Assembly (NCBI RefSeq): GCF_901905185.1
Contig: NZ_CABFMQ020000035.1
Coordinates: 1 to 64,000, forward strand
Reading direction: 5' to 3'
Length of the DNA: 64,000 bases
From: Methylocella tundrae
GTDB taxonomy: Bacteria; Pseudomonadota; Alphaproteobacteria; Rhizobiales; Beijerinckiaceae
Made by a program: the position numbers and the translations under genes. Each line of letters begins with the position of its first letter. Position 1 is the first letter of the stretch. Of this stretch, positions 16,688 to 26,463 are shown in pieces. The notes beneath the pieces are model-generated. The model did no database searches. It was not told where the DNA came from and worked only from the letters and a program-made list of their open reading frames with translations.

Positions 16688-18418
16688 ATGATCGCAGACA
16701 GCCTCGTCATCGGCCTCGCCCAGATCGATTCGACGGTCGGCGACATCGCCGGCAACGTCGCCCGCATCCGCGCCGCGCGTGCGGAGGCCGCCGCTTTCGG
16801 CGCCGATCTTTTGATGTTTTCCGAACTGTTCATCGCGGGCTATCCGCCGGAAGACCTCGTCCTCAAGCCGGCCTTTCTTGAGGCCTGCCGCGCTGCCTGC
16901 GAGGACGTCGCCCGCGACACCGCCGATGGCGGTCCGGCGATCCTCGTCGGCCTGCCTTTTGTCGAGGATGGGCGCACCTACAACGCCTACGCCTTGCTCG
17001 ACAAGGGCCGCATCGAGGCCGTGCGCTTCAAGGTGGACCTGCCGAATTATGGCGTCTTCGACGAAAAGCGGGTGTTCGCGGCCGGCCCCATGCCGGGGCC
17101 GATCGTCTTCAGGGGCGTGCGCATCGGCCTGCCGATCTGCGAGGACATCTGGGGGCCGGACCCGGTCGAATGCATCGCCGAGACCGGCGGGGAGATCCTT
17201 CTTTCGCCGAACGGCTCGCCCTATTGGCGCGGCAAGAGCGACGAACGGCTCGCCGCGGCCGTCGCCCGCGTCGTCGAGAGCGGATTGCCGCTGATCTATC
17301 TCAATCAGGTTGGCGGCCAGGACGAACTCGTTTTCGACGGCGCGTCCTTCGGGCTGAACGCTAACGCCACGCTCGCTTTTCAGCTTCCAGCTTTCACATC
17401 GACGGTCGCCAAAACGGTCTGGCGGCGCGGCCCCAAAGGTTTTGTCTGCGTCGAAGGCCCGAAAGTCCAGGTCGAGCAGGGCGAGGAGGCCGATTACGCC
17501 GCCTGCGTCCTCGGCCTTCGCGAATATGTTGATAAAAATGGTTTTCCCGGCGTCGTGCTCGGGCTTTCAGGCGGCGTCGATTCGGCCCTCTGCGCGGCGA
17601 TGGCGGTGGATGCGCTTGGTCCCGAGCGCGTGCATTGCCTGATGCTGCCCTATCGCTACACCTCGAAGGACTCTCTCGCGGACGCCGAGGCTTGCGCCCG
17701 CGCGCTTGGCGTGCGCTACGATATTGTGCCGATCGAGCCGGTCGTCGCCGGCTTTGAAACGGCGCTCGGCCCGATCTTTCAAGGGACGACGCCGGGCCTT
17801 ACGGAGGAAAACATCCAGAGCCGTGTGCGCGGCGCGATTTTGATGGCGGTTTCCAACAAATTCGGCGCGATGCTGGTGACGACCGGCAATAAGTCGGAAC
17901 TGTCCGTCGGTTACGCCACCATTTATGGCGACATGAATGGTGGCTTCAACCCGCTGAAGGACCTCTATAAAATGGAGGTGTTCCGGCTCGCCGCCCTGCG
18001 CAACCGTTTTGTCCCGAAGGGCGCGCTGGGGCCTGCCGGCGAGGTGATCCCGAAAAATATTCTCATCAAGCCGCCGTCGGCGGAGCTGCGGGAGAACCAA
18101 AAAGATCAGGATTCGCTGCCGCCCTATGAAGAGCTCGACGCGATCCTCGAAGGTCTCGTCGAGAAGGAAATGCGGGTGTCGGACCTCGTCGCCGCGGGCC
18201 AAAATCTCGAGACGGTGAAACGCATCGAGCGGATGCTCTATCTTGCCGAATATAAGCGCCGCCAGTCGGCGCCGGGCGTGAAAGTCACGAGGAAGAATTT
18301 CGGCCGCGACAGGCGCTATCCGATCCTCAACCGCTTCCGCGACGCCGGCGGCCCCGCTGTCGCGCCGCAAGAGGGACCGAGCGGACGGGGTTTCGCGCCG
18401 ACGGATGACGCAATTTAG
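16688..18418 (+). CDS. nadE: Glutamine-dependent NAD+ synthetase
   Basis: 576 residues with two domains. The N-terminal CN-hydrolase glutaminase has the triad Glu46 (FSELFIAGYPPEDL), Lys115 (RFKVDLPNYGVFDE) and Cys151 (LPICEDIWGP). The C-terminal synthetase has the ATP pyrophosphatase loop SGGVDS at 294-299 and TTGNKSELSVGYATIYGDMNGG-type NAD-binding sequence. It makes NAD from deamido-NAD using glutamine nitrogen. The start MIADSLVIGLAQ gives the usual N-terminus. It converges on the peroxiredoxin gene. Confidence 0.95.
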   Translation: MIADSLVIGLAQIDSTVGDIAGNVARIRAARAEAAAFGADLLMFSELFIAGYPPEDLVLKPAFLEACRAACEDVARDTADGGPAILVGLPFVEDGRTYNAYALLDKGRIEAVRFKVDLPNYGVFDEKRVFAAGPMPGPIVFRGVRIGLPICEDIWGPDPVECIAETGGEILLSPNGSPYWRGKSDERLAAAVARVVESGLPLIYLNQVGGQDELVFDGASFGLNANATLAFQLPAFTSTVAKTVWRRGPKGFVCVEGPKVQVEQGEEADYAACVLGLREYVDKNGFPGVVLGLSGGVDSALCAAMAVDALGPERVHCLMLPYRYTSKDSLADAEACARALGVRYDIVPIEPVVAGFETALGPIFQGTTPGLTEENIQSRVRGAILMAVSNKFGAMLVTTGNKSELSVGYATIYGDMNGGFNPLKDLYKMEVFRLAALRNRFVPKGALGPAGEVIPKNILIKPPSAELRENQKDQDSLPPYEELDAILEGLVEKEMRVSDLVAAGQNLETVKRIERMLYLAEYKRRQSAPGVKVTRKNFGRDRRYPILNRFRDAGGPAVAPQEGPSGRGFAPTDDAI

Positions 18419-18459
18419 GGAGGAGCCAGGGAGCTGAACTTTTACAGATGCCCCGGCCT

Positions 18460-19023
18460 TTACTTCCCATGCTCCTCGCCATGCTCCTCGCGCCATTTCC
18501 TCACGGCGGCGAGCGCGTTCTCAATGTGTTTTTCCGCGCCATTGTCGGCTAAAGTGGAAATGATCTTTCCCTCTGGCGAAATCACAAAGGAAACGCGATG
18601 GGCGAAGGCCGCCCCGGCGCCCGGAATCGTGAAGGCGACGTCATAGGCTTTGATGACCGAAAAGCTTGGGTCCGCCCCGACCGGGAATTTGTCGCGGCAC
18701 TCCTTGCTCGAAAATTCGCGCTGAACGTCGATGCCATCGCTCGAAACGCCGATGACGCTCGCGCCCGCCGCCGCGAAATCTTCGATGCTTTCGGCGAATT
18801 CATGCGCCTCGACCGTGCAGACGCTCGTAAATGATTTTGGGTAGAAGTAGAGGACTACAGGGCCCTTCTTCAAGGCTTCGGCAAGGGAGAACTCAAACAC
18901 CTTGCCGCCTTGCGCCGCCGCTACGGTGAAGTCTGGCGCGGCGTCTCCCGGCTTCAGGGCCGCCATGGCGGCGGTGGCGAAAAGGCCAAAGAAAAGGGAA
19001 AGGAAAAGGGTCGAGGGCTTCAA
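18460..19023 (-). CDS. Secreted peroxiredoxin (AhpC/TSA, BCP-like)
   Basis: 187 residues from a TTG start at 19023 preceded by AAGGA; the longer frame to 19113 has an implausible leader. A signal peptide (STLFLSLFFGLFATAAMA) points to the periplasm. The thioredoxin-fold peroxidase core follows: PAPDF-like entry (DAAPDFTVAA), VVLYFYPKSFTSVCTVEA with the peroxidatic Cys69, then IGVSSD and KFPVGAD. A second Cys at 109 (SSKECRDKF) could be resolving. The usual BCP motif is NTPGCT; SFTSVCT is a variant. It should reduce peroxides outside the cytoplasm; the electron donor is not evident. Confidence 0.8.
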   Translation of the reverse strand: MKPSTLFLSLFFGLFATAAMAALKPGDAAPDFTVAAAQGGKVFEFSLAEALKKGPVVLYFYPKSFTSVCTVEAHEFAESIEDFAAAGASVIGVSSDGIDVQREFSSKECRDKFPVGADPSFSVIKAYDVAFTIPGAGAAFAHRVSFVISPEGKIISTLADNGAEKHIENALAAVRKWREEHGEEHGK

Positions 19024-19157
19024 GGCGGCATCCTTTTGTCGCGAACGCGCAGAGGCGGCCAACAGAGAGCCGAACGCCCCGCCATATGACCCATAGATGC
19101 GCGTTCGGTCCAATCAAAGCTGTCGGAGCACGGCCAAACGGCGCCCCAAACGCTCGT

Positions 19158-20297
19158 TCACCCCTTGCCGACGCTCGGCTCTTCCTCGCGCACGCTCATC
19201 TCATTGCCGCGCCAGACGAAATTATCAACAAACCAGGCGTCGACATAGATCACCGGCAGCATCAGGTCGCGCAGGATGAACATGAACGGCATGCGCCAGG
19301 AAAAATGCCAGCCGACGGAGCGCGCCAGCAAAGCCTCGGGGACATACCAGGCGAGAGAGACGGCGATCAGCGCGGCGGCGATGCTGCCGCCGACGGCGTA
19401 GGCGGCGTAAGCGGCGACCAGCAGAAGCAGCGCGCTGCCGGCGAAAATCTCCGGCGCATAAAAGAGTGGAAAAGTCTTGCGCCGCATGCGCGCCCAGCGC
19501 ACCTGCCGCATCCAGACGTCGCGCAGGCCGCGAAAGCCAAGCGGCTGTTCGAAGGGGCTGTCGACCAGATTGACGATAAGGCCCTGACGGCGCACCAGTT
19601 TCGTCGAGGCGGCGTCCTCGGCGATCTCGGCGGCGAGCGCCCTGATGCCGCCGCCGGCCTCCATCACATCGCGCCGCCACAGCATGTTCTTGCCCTGCGC
19701 GAAGCCGCCGCCGAGCGTTTCGCCGGCATATTGCCAGCGCGCCTCGAAACTGTTGAGGAAGGCGCATTCAAGCTCGGCCCAGAGGTTTTGCGGGCGCGAG
19801 CCAAGCGGCATCGAGCAGACAAGGCCGGTCGTCGGCCCGAAACTGGCCAGCATGCGCTGGACATAATCTTTCGGCATCAACACATTGGCGTCGGCGAGGA
19901 TGATCCATTCATGCGCCGCGGCGTCCCAGCCCCTGACGCAATTATTGAGCTTGGGGTTCTGGCTCACTTTTTCGTCGCCGATGATGAGCTTCGCCGGAAT
20001 TGCGGGATTGGCGGCGATGAGGCGCCGGACGAGCGGAACGACCGGATCATTCGCCCGCGCGACGCAGAAAATCAGCTCATAGACCGGATAATCGAGCGAA
20101 AAACTCGATCCAAGCGTTTCGTCGCAAAAATTGTCGAGGCCGCACACCGGACGGACGATGCTGACGCCGGGAGCCGCCTCAGGGGCGGGCAGGGGGCGGC
20201 GTGGCGGTCTTGCCCGCGCCATCGCAATCCCGATACTGAGGATATTGAGGCTGATCAGGACAAGGCAGAAAAAGGCCGCCGCATAAATTGACGTCAT
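19158..20297 (-). CDS. Family 2/21 glycosyltransferase, ceramide glucosyltransferase-like
   Basis: 379 residues. An N-terminal membrane helix precedes the catalytic domain, and two or three C-terminal hydrophobic segments follow. The D,D,D,(Q/R)xxRW signature of GT21 is visible: SIVRPVCGLD, ILADANVLMP, LAAEIAEDAASTKLV and RQVRWARMRR. Relatives glucosylate ceramide in rhizobia, and the hopanoid protein HpnI is in the same wider group, so the lipid acceptor is uncertain. It acts at the inner membrane using a nucleotide sugar. The secreted peroxiredoxin lies 134 bp downstream on the same strand; gltX is divergent. No other hopanoid or sphingolipid gene is nearby. Confidence 0.75.
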   Translation of the reverse strand: MTSIYAAAFFCLVLISLNILSIGIAMARARPPRRPLPAPEAAPGVSIVRPVCGLDNFCDETLGSSFSLDYPVYELIFCVARANDPVVPLVRRLIAANPAIPAKLIIGDEKVSQNPKLNNCVRGWDAAAHEWIILADANVLMPKDYVQRMLASFGPTTGLVCSMPLGSRPQNLWAELECAFLNSFEARWQYAGETLGGGFAQGKNMLWRRDVMEAGGGIRALAAEIAEDAASTKLVRRQGLIVNLVDSPFEQPLGFRGLRDVWMRQVRWARMRRKTFPLFYAPEIFAGSALLLLVAAYAAYAVGGSIAAALIAVSLAWYVPEALLARSVGWHFSWRMPFMFILRDLMLPVIYVDAWFVDNFVWRGNEMSVREEEPSVGKG

Positions 20298-20404
20298 GTG
20301 CGCACTCCCGAGCTAGCCTTCCTTGAGGGGCAACAAATAAGTCTTATAAAGTTGAGGCGGGCGCGTATGAAGCGCGTTCCATCCCGCACCACGTCAGGAA
20401 AGTG

Positions 20405-21766
20405 ATGTCGCATCCCATCGTCCGCTTCGCGCCTTCTCCGACCGGGGCCATTCACATCGGTAACGCGCGAACCGCATTATTGAATTTCCTTTTTTCAAAA
20501 AAGCATCATGGCGAATTCATTCTTCGCTTCGATGACACTGACGTGGAAAGATCAAAAGAAGAATACGCACAGGCGATTGAGGTCGATCTTGCGTGGCTCG
20601 GCGTCATTCCCGATGTCGTGCTGCGCCAGTCGCAGAGATTTGCGCTTTACGACGAAGCCGCCGAACGGTTGCGCGCGTCCGGACGGCTCTATCCCTGTTA
20701 CGAGAGCGCGGAGGAGCTCGACCGCAAGCGCAAGCGTCAGCAGGCGCGCGGTCTGCCGCCGGTCTATGATCGCGCCGCCCTCACGCTAACGCTGGAGGAG
20801 CGCAAACGGCTCGAGGCTGAGGGGCGCCGGCCGCATTGGCGCTTCAAACTCGATCATAAAATCATCCGCTGGGACGATCTCGTGCGCGGCGAGAGCCATA
20901 TTGATTCGGCCTCGCTGTCCGATCCCGTGCTCATTCGCGAGGACGGCAGCTACCTCTATACGCTGCCCTCCGTGGTCGACGACATCGATCAGACGGTCAC
21001 GCTGATCATTCGCGGCGAGGATCATGTCACTAACACCGCGGTGCAGATTCAGCTCTTCGAGGCTCTGGCCGGCGAAGGTTCGGCGCCTGATTTCGCCCAC
21101 CACAATCTCTTGTCGTCGGTCAGCGGCGAGGGCTTGTCGAAGCGCAGCGGAGCCCTTTCGATCGGCGGCTTGCGCGACGCCGGCGTCGAATCGCTCGCTG
21201 TCGCCGCCGCGGCTGTGCTGATCGGATCCTCGACAGCGCTGCATCCGATCGGATCGCTGAATGAGCTTCTCCCGGCGCTCGATCTGAAGCAGATTTCCCG
21301 CACGCAGACGCGTTTCGATCCGGCTGAACTCGTCGCCCTGTCCGCCCGCACGCTGCATGGCTTGAGCTTTGAGTCGGTGCGCGAGCGGCTCGCCGCTCAT
21401 GACATCGCCGGCTATAAGGCGCAGCCATTCTGGCTCGCGGTGCGCGGCAATCTCTCGACCTTCCTCGACGTCATCGACTGGTGGCGCGTCGTCGAAGGCG
21501 AAATCGAACCAATGAGCGCCCCTGATCTCGATCCTGATTTTTTGCGCGAAGCCGCCGCCAGCCTGCCTGAAGAGCCGTTCGACGAAACGAGCTGGGCGCA
21601 GTGGATCAAAGTGCTGAAGGAGCGCACCGGCCGCAAGGGCAGGGCGCTGTTCCATCCGTTGCGTCTTGCCCTGACAGGACAGGAGAATGGCCCGGAACTC
21701 GCCGTGCTCTTGCCGCTCATCGGCAAAATCAAAGCGTCGGCCCGACTATCCGGACGCGTCGCTTGA
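20405..21766 (+). CDS. gltX: Glutamate-tRNA ligase
   Basis: 453 residues. Class I aminoacyl-tRNA synthetase: the HIGH motif appears as [11 protein letters not shown] at the N-terminus and the KMSKS motif as [23 protein letters not shown] is the glutamate/tRNA recognition block. The C-terminal anticodon-binding domain is short, as in alphaproteobacterial enzymes. AGGA lies five bases before the ATG at 20405; a GTG three bases earlier is possible. Many alphaproteobacteria have two gltX paralogues; whether a second exists cannot be seen. Its last 38 bases overlap the end of the convergent DUF2865 gene. Confidence 0.95.
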   Translation: MSHPIVRFAPSPTGAIHIGNARTALLNFLFSKKHHGEFILRFDDTDVERSKEEYAQAIEVDLAWLGVIPDVVLRQSQRFALYDEAAERLRASGRLYPCYESAEELDRKRKRQQARGLPPVYDRAALTLTLEERKRLEAEGRRPHWRFKLDHKIIRWDDLVRGESHIDSASLSDPVLIREDGSYLYTLPSVVDDIDQTVTLIIRGEDHVTNTAVQIQLFEALAGEGSAPDFAHHNLLSSVSGEGLSKRSGALSIGGLRDAGVESLAVAAAAVLIGSSTALHPIGSLNELLPALDLKQISRTQTRFDPAELVALSARTLHGLSFESVRERLAAHDIAGYKAQPFWLAVRGNLSTFLDVIDWWRVVEGEIEPMSAPDLDPDFLREAAASLPEEPFDETSWAQWIKVLKERTGRKGRALFHPLRLALTGQENGPELAVLLPLIGKIKASARLSGRVA

Positions 21767-22838
21767 CCCCATCGGGGCCGATCACCTCTCGCGTCACATC
21801 CGCGCTCTGTGTTTTGGGCAGGCTTTGAGGGATGCTCGCCAAAGGCGCGGGCGTCAGAGATCCATCGAGGTTGACCTGGCTCCTTGGAGCGCTTTTCGGG
21901 GTCGAGAGTTCGACTGATTTTTCCGGCGTCACCAGGATATCCCCCTTGCGCTCTCCTCCAAGCACGCGGTCGGCGCCAGCGAGCGCGTCGACCCAGGATT
22001 GTCCCGGCGGCTTGCATGTGCAGCTTGGATCGAAGGTCTTCTGGAATTTCAAGGCGTTCGGCATTTCCGAATAAGGCTCGCCATCGAGCGAGACGGCGGT
22101 GTCGATCTGATTGCTCGGCACGCGTGTGTAAACGGCGACCGTCGCATTGGGACACAGCGCCTGGCACAGATTGGTCAGTTGCTCGTGATCTGCGTTGCGA
22201 GCGGAAATGCTCAATGGGAAAAAGCCGCCGTCGCAGGTGCGCACGCAGACGGCCTGCGATCCGCCATGCGCCTTTTGCTCCTCATCGCTCTCCCGGCCAT
22301 TGTCGTCATAGGGGCCAGTCCCCGGCTGCGGCTGCGTCTCGGGAGCGCTCGGAATGCCGAAAAGCTGCTCGAAAAAGCCGCGCTGGCGCGGCGGCGGCGC
22401 CTGGTTGCGGCAATAGGCGTTGAACTTCGCTACGAGATCAGCTCTGGCGGCGGCGCGGTCGGCGGCTCCGCCGCCCGCCTGCGCCACGCCAATGGTCGCC
22501 TGCAACTGGAGAATCTGCGCGTTAAGGCTGGGACAACGTCCGCCGCCGCCGCCCGAAAAGGCGATCTCCGGCCGATCGCAGCCGAGCGAGCGCGCATAGG
22601 TCGTCAGGCGGCCAAGTTCGGCCATCTGCTGGCGGGAGGGGCCGGAACCGCGGGAGCCGCCGCCGCCGCGATCGAGTTCGGCGATCTTCGCCTGCAATCC
22701 GGCGCAATCATAATTTTGCGCCAGCGCCCCTTGGCCAAGGCAGACGAGGCCCATAATCGCCACCGCGGCGCGCGAAAACCGGCTGGATTTGTTCAACCAT
22801 CGCGCGGGAAAACCGTGAAAGCCGGACACATCGATCAT
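21729..22838 (-). CDS. DUF2865-domain secreted protein
   Basis: 369 residues from the ATG at 22838; an earlier start at 22949 would put about 37 residues before the signal peptide. The signal peptide ([18 protein letters not shown]) is followed by a Gly/Ser-rich region with cysteine pairs, then the conserved DUF2865 segment [15 protein letters not shown] with NLCQALCP, and a Pro-rich C-terminus. The family is widespread in Hyphomicrobiales and of unknown function, presumably periplasmic. The 3' end overlaps gltX tail to tail by 38 bp. Confidence 0.85.
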   Translation of the reverse strand: MIDVSGFHGFPARWLNKSSRFSRAAVAIMGLVCLGQGALAQNYDCAGLQAKIAELDRGGGGSRGSGPSRQQMAELGRLTTYARSLGCDRPEIAFSGGGGGRCPSLNAQILQLQATIGVAQAGGGAADRAAARADLVAKFNAYCRNQAPPPRQRGFFEQLFGIPSAPETQPQPGTGPYDDNGRESDEEQKAHGGSQAVCVRTCDGGFFPLSISARNADHEQLTNLCQALCPNATVAVYTRVPSNQIDTAVSLDGEPYSEMPNALKFQKTFDPSCTCKPPGQSWVDALAGADRVLGGERKGDILVTPEKSVELSTPKSAPRSQVNLDGSLTPAPLASIPQSLPKTQSADVTREVIGPDGVKRRVRIVGPTL

Positions 22839-23190
22839 CAAAACCCTATCGCACCTTTTCTCGCGCCAAGCGAGGCCGCGACCGGCGACGCCACGCCCTT
22901 CCGCCGCCGGGCGCCCAAACCCATTCGGCTCGCTGCTTCCAGGCGGCAATTGCGCCAGATTCGCCGCTTTGTCACGTCATCGTGGTGTTACCATGACCAT
23001 GCAGGAGCTTCTGATGCGCTGTTTACAGCCTTAAAGGCGATTTGGCGACGCTCCAGCATGCGCGCCGCCGCACCGCCCCTTCCTGTGACGGGCGTGACGG
23101 GCCATATTGGGCCGGTCTGCTTTCGATCCGGCCAAGACCGATGTCGATTTGGCCGCTATGGATTTTATCTCCGCGGAGAAGCCCACGCTC

Positions 23191-23727
23191 ATGTTTTCAA
23201 CAATGCTCCGACTTCTCGCTCTCGGGCTCTGCGCGCTCGCGGCGCAAAGCCTTTTCGCCGGTCCCGTGCTCGCAGGTTCCGACGATCCGGATCTGATTTT
23301 CCGTAAATCGACCACCTTCAAGCTTTTGACGCCCAATGATAAGCTGGCGACTTACGCTATCGACGATCCGTTGGTTGAGGGCGTCGCCTGTTATTATACC
23401 ACTCCAGAAAAGGGCGGCATCGCGGGGGCTTTCGGCGTCGCCGAAGAGGTCTCGGACGTTTCGCTCGCCTGCCGCCAATACGGCCCGATCAAATTCAAGG
23501 ATAAATTCGAGCAGGGCGACGTGGTTTTTCGCGAGCGGCGCTCGCTGATCTTCAAGCGCATGCAGATCGTGCGCGGCTGCGACGCCAAGCGCAATGTGCT
23601 CGTCTATATGGTTTATAGCGACAAGCTCGTTGAGGGCTCGCCGAAGAACTCGACGTCGACCGTGCCTGTCATGCCCTGGGGCGCCGCCGCCGACGCGCCG
23701 AAATGCGGCGATTTTCTCAAAGGTTGA
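23191..23727 (+). CDS. creA: CreA family protein
   Basis: 178 residues from ATG 23191, with GGAGAAG upstream. A signal peptide ends near PVLAGS. The mature protein is the CreA domain: DDPLVEGVACYYT, SLACRQYGPI and FKRMQIVRGCDAKRNVLVYMVYSDKLVEGSPKNS (quoted in parts) with conserved cysteines in the first two and RGCDAKRN. CreA proteins are periplasmic, of unknown biochemical role. The gene stands alone. Confidence 0.85.
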   Translation: MFSTMLRLLALGLCALAAQSLFAGPVLAGSDDPDLIFRKSTTFKLLTPNDKLATYAIDDPLVEGVACYYTTPEKGGIAGAFGVAEEVSDVSLACRQYGPIKFKDKFEQGDVVFRERRSLIFKRMQIVRGCDAKRNVLVYMVYSDKLVEGSPKNSTSTVPVMPWGAAADAPKCGDFLKG

Positions 23728-23761
23728 GCGCGATTGCCTCTTGTTCTCAGGAGGCCGCTGA

Positions 23762-23787
23762 ATCCCGGGCTGTTTCGGGATCCGCCT
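23762..23787 (+). terminator. Possible terminator after creA
   Basis: ATCCCG (23762-23767) and CGGGAT (23776-23781) form a short stem followed within a few bases by CCGCCTTTT, 35 bp after the creA stop. The stem is only six pairs. Confidence 0.35.
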
Positions 23788-23795
23788 TTTGCCGC

Positions 23796-23825
23796 CAATT
23801 CTTTGGAGGCCAATTCTTTGGAGGC
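23796..23825. repeat. 15-bp tandem duplication
   Basis: CAATTCTTTGGAGGC occurs twice head to tail, followed by a further partial CAA. It lies in the gap between creA and the convergent small secreted-protein gene. A recent replication-slippage event is likely. Confidence 0.8.
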
Positions 23826-23884
23826 CAAGTCAGGCAGGCCAAAAGCGCTGTCTCGAATGATCGGGTGAATCTCAGTTCGGCGAA

Positions 23885-24238
23885 TCAGATCTTGTCGCCG
23901 CAGGCGACAAAGAACGCGCCGGGGCCGATGTTCTCCGGCTTCTCTTCGCCGGCGATCGCCGCGAAATCTTCGGTGCGGCCGAAGGCCTTGGACGCCTTGA
24001 GTCCGTTCGCTTCGCACCAGGCGTCCGCAACGATTGTCCCGCAGGCCGATTTCGTCATGAGACATTCCTCGAACCCATAGCCGTCGTCCGGAGGAATGAT
24101 CAGAACATGGCTTGGCGCGGCCCTTGCCGAAATGCCGAGCGCGAAAAGCGCCAGAGCGCCGCTGATGAGGAAAAGCACGCCGCGAAACAGTTTCCGGCGG
24201 CGGCCGGGGGCAATGGAAGGGAGTGTAATGGATGACAT
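23885..24238 (-). CDS. Small secreted or membrane-anchored hypothetical protein
   Basis: 117 residues. An N-terminal signal or anchor helix (LFRGVLFLISGALALFALG) ends near ARAAP. The mature part has four cysteines (EECLMTKSACGTIV, DAWCEANG, FVACGDKI), which suggests disulfides in the periplasm. Such proteins are common beside creA-like genes in Hyphomicrobiales but I know no function. It converges with creA and is divergent from cysS. Confidence 0.7.
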   Translation of the reverse strand: MSSITLPSIAPGRRRKLFRGVLFLISGALALFALGISARAAPSHVLIIPPDDGYGFEECLMTKSACGTIVADAWCEANGLKASKAFGRTEDFAAIAGEEKPENIGPGAFFVACGDKI

Positions 24239-24339
24239 GGAGCGCTCGCGGCGGCTAATGACCTTGAATCAATCCTCTCAAATGCGCTTGAAAAATGCGT
24301 TAACCCGCGCGCCTTTGAGCCCTGAATGACGCGAAAAAC

Positions 24340-24369
24340 TTGACGCGGCCGCGTCAGCGCGCCTATACG
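24340..24369 (+). promoter_or_regulatory. Candidate sigma-70 promoter for cysS
   Basis: TTGACG (24340-24345), an 18-base spacer and TATACG (24364-24369), about 165 bp before the cysS ATG. The resulting leader of roughly 160 nt is long; no riboswitch or T-box is evident in it. Confidence 0.35.
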
Positions 24370-24535
24370 GCTGCGATGATCCATATGATCGGGCTTGACC
24401 GGACGATTATCGCCTCCATTTGTATCCGCTAGCCTTGCCGCTGGCTGGAGCCGTCTTGTCCTGATTTAAGACTTCAATCTCGACATCCCACGTCAGCACC
24501 GGCTTTTGAAGTCAGCGCAGACTCGAGGGAAATTC

Positions 24536-25972
24536 ATGTCGTTGCGGCTCTATAACACGCTGACCCGCCAGAAAGAGGATTTCCGGCCGATTGATCCGGC
24601 CAATGTGCGCCTCTACGCCTGCGGCCCGACAGTCTATGATCACCTGCATATCGGCAACGGCCGCATGCTGATTGTTTTCGATCTGCTGTTCCGCGTGCTG
24701 CGTCATGAGTTCGGGCAGGATCACGTCAAATATGTCCGCAACATCACGGACGTCGATGACAAGATCAACGCCCGCGCCGCCGAGCGCGGCGTCGACATCA
24801 GCGTGCTCACAGGCGAGATGACGGCGATCTTTCATCAGGACGTTGAGGCGCTCGGATGCCTGCCCCCGACCGTCGAGCCGCGCGCCACCGGGCATATGGC
24901 CGAAATGATCGCGATCATCGAAAGGCTGATCGCGAAGGGCAACGCTTATGTCGCCGACGGCCATGTGCTGTTCGACGTGCCCTCCATGCCGGACTATGGC
25001 CAGCTCTCGAAGCGCCCGCTCGACGAAATGATCGCCGGCGCGCGCGTCGAGGTCGCGCCCTATAAGCTCGGGCCGATGGATTTCGTCTTATGGAAGCCAG
25101 CTGCGGCGGACGAGCCCGGCTGGCCGAGCCCATGGGGACGCGGGCGCCCCGGCTGGCATATCGAATGCTCGGCGATGAGCTGGAAGCATCTTGGCGAGAC
25201 ATTCGATATTCACGGCGGCGGCATAGACCTCGTGTTTCCGCATCACGAGAATGAAATCGCGCAGACGCGCTGCGCCTTTGGCCATCGGATCATGGCCAAT
25301 ATCTGGATGCACAACGGGCACCTTCAGGTCGAAGGCGAGAAAATGTCGAAGAGCCTCGGCAATTTCATCACCATCCACGAACTGCTGCATAGCGACAAGT
25401 TCGGTGGAAGGCCGTGGCCGGGCGAAGTGCTGCGGCTTGCGATGCTGCGCACGCATTACCGCCAGCCGATCGACTTTACGGTGAAGGCGTTGGAGGAAGC
25501 GGAGCAGACTTTGGAGCGATGGCGGAATTACGCAATTCTTTCGGAACAATCCGGCGGCGCTCCTCCGGCATTTCTTGAAGCATTGGAAGATGACCTCAAT
25601 ACGCCAAAGGCGCTAAGTGAGATTCATTCGCTCTATCGAGTTGGCGTTATCCCCGGTGTTCCGCCCGAAAATAACGAGGAGCCACGCGTACGAGCATTTA
25701 ATGCGGAAATCAAACGCTCGTCGGCTCAATTGCGTAGTTGCTTACACTTGCTCGGGCTGGACCGGATATGGGACCCGAATTGGAATCGACCTTCCAGCAA
25801 AATCGATGCTTCTCGGAGAATTGAGATCGAAGCCTTGATCGCCGAGCGCGAGGAAGCGCGCAGAGCCAAGAATTGGGCCGAATCGGACCGCATCCGCGAT
25901 GAGTTGGACGCTATGGGCGTGGCGCTCAAGGACAACAAGGACGGCGCGACGAGCTGGGAGGCAAAACGATGA
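24536..25972 (+). CDS. cysS: Cysteine-tRNA ligase
   Basis: 478 residues. Class I synthetase with [15 protein letters not shown] (zinc Cys and HIGH-type motif), [11 protein letters not shown] and [10 protein letters not shown] (remaining zinc ligands), and [11 protein letters not shown] (KMSKS). GAGGGA precedes the ATG at 24536. The 3' third is odd: from about 25505 to 25830 the sequence is clearly lower in GC and uses AT-ending codons rare elsewhere in the window (GAATTACGCAATTC, TTGCGTAGTTGC), although the frame is open and the C-terminal [19 protein letters not shown] helix is normal. The stop overlaps the following GNAT gene by ATGA. Confidence 0.95.
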   Translation: MSLRLYNTLTRQKEDFRPIDPANVRLYACGPTVYDHLHIGNGRMLIVFDLLFRVLRHEFGQDHVKYVRNITDVDDKINARAAERGVDISVLTGEMTAIFHQDVEALGCLPPTVEPRATGHMAEMIAIIERLIAKGNAYVADGHVLFDVPSMPDYGQLSKRPLDEMIAGARVEVAPYKLGPMDFVLWKPAAADEPGWPSPWGRGRPGWHIECSAMSWKHLGETFDIHGGGIDLVFPHHENEIAQTRCAFGHRIMANIWMHNGHLQVEGEKMSKSLGNFITIHELLHSDKFGGRPWPGEVLRLAMLRTHYRQPIDFTVKALEEAEQTLERWRNYAILSEQSGGAPPAFLEALEDDLNTPKALSEIHSLYRVGVIPGVPPENNEEPRVRAFNAEIKRSSAQLRSCLHLLGLDRIWDPNWNRPSSKIDASRRIEIEALIAEREEARRAKNWAESDRIRDELDAMGVALKDNKDGATSWEAKR

Positions 25973-26463
25973 ACGCCAGCGCCGCTTTTCCAAAACCGAC
26001 GCTGCGGCCTTATCTCGCCGCCGATCTGCCTTTACTTTCCGAGATCAGGCTGTCCGCCATCGAGGAACTGACCGAAGAGGATTATGACGAGGCGCAGCGC
26101 CGCGCCTGGGCGGAGCTTGCCGATGATGAAGAAGCGCTCGGGGAAGCTTTAAAGAAAGGCTTGAGCCTTGTGGGTCTCGTTGGCGGCGCGCCGGTCGGCT
26201 TCATTGTGCTCACTGAGGGCGGCCTCATCAGTCAACTTTATGTCCATCCGGCGGTCGCGCGCACGGGAGTCGCCACCGCGCTCGTTGATGCGATCGAAAA
26301 ACTCGCCGCCGCGCGAAAAATCGAAAGCCTCGTCGTCGACGCCAGCGATACCGCCAAACCCTTGTTCGACAAACGCGGCTATGTCGCTGAGCGGCGCAAC
26401 ACGATCGCGCTCGGAGATGTGTGGCTCGGCAATACGCGCATGAAGAAAAAACTGTCCCCATGA
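25969..26463 (+). CDS. GNAT-family N-acetyltransferase
   Basis: 164 residues. Motif A is [28 protein letters not shown], in which R-T-G-V-A is the acetyl-CoA loop; motif B is [12 protein letters not shown] with the conserved Tyr. The substrate is unknown. Start and stop overlap its neighbours by ATGA on both sides (cysS upstream, cimA downstream), so translation of the three genes is very likely coupled. A role linked to cysteine or isoleucine metabolism would be speculation. Confidence 0.9.
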   Translation: MNASAAFPKPTLRPYLAADLPLLSEIRLSAIEELTEEDYDEAQRRAWAELADDEEALGEALKKGLSLVGLVGGAPVGFIVLTEGGLISQLYVHPAVARTGVATALVDAIEKLAAARKIESLVVDASDTAKPLFDKRGYVAERRNTIALGDVWLGNTRMKKKLSP

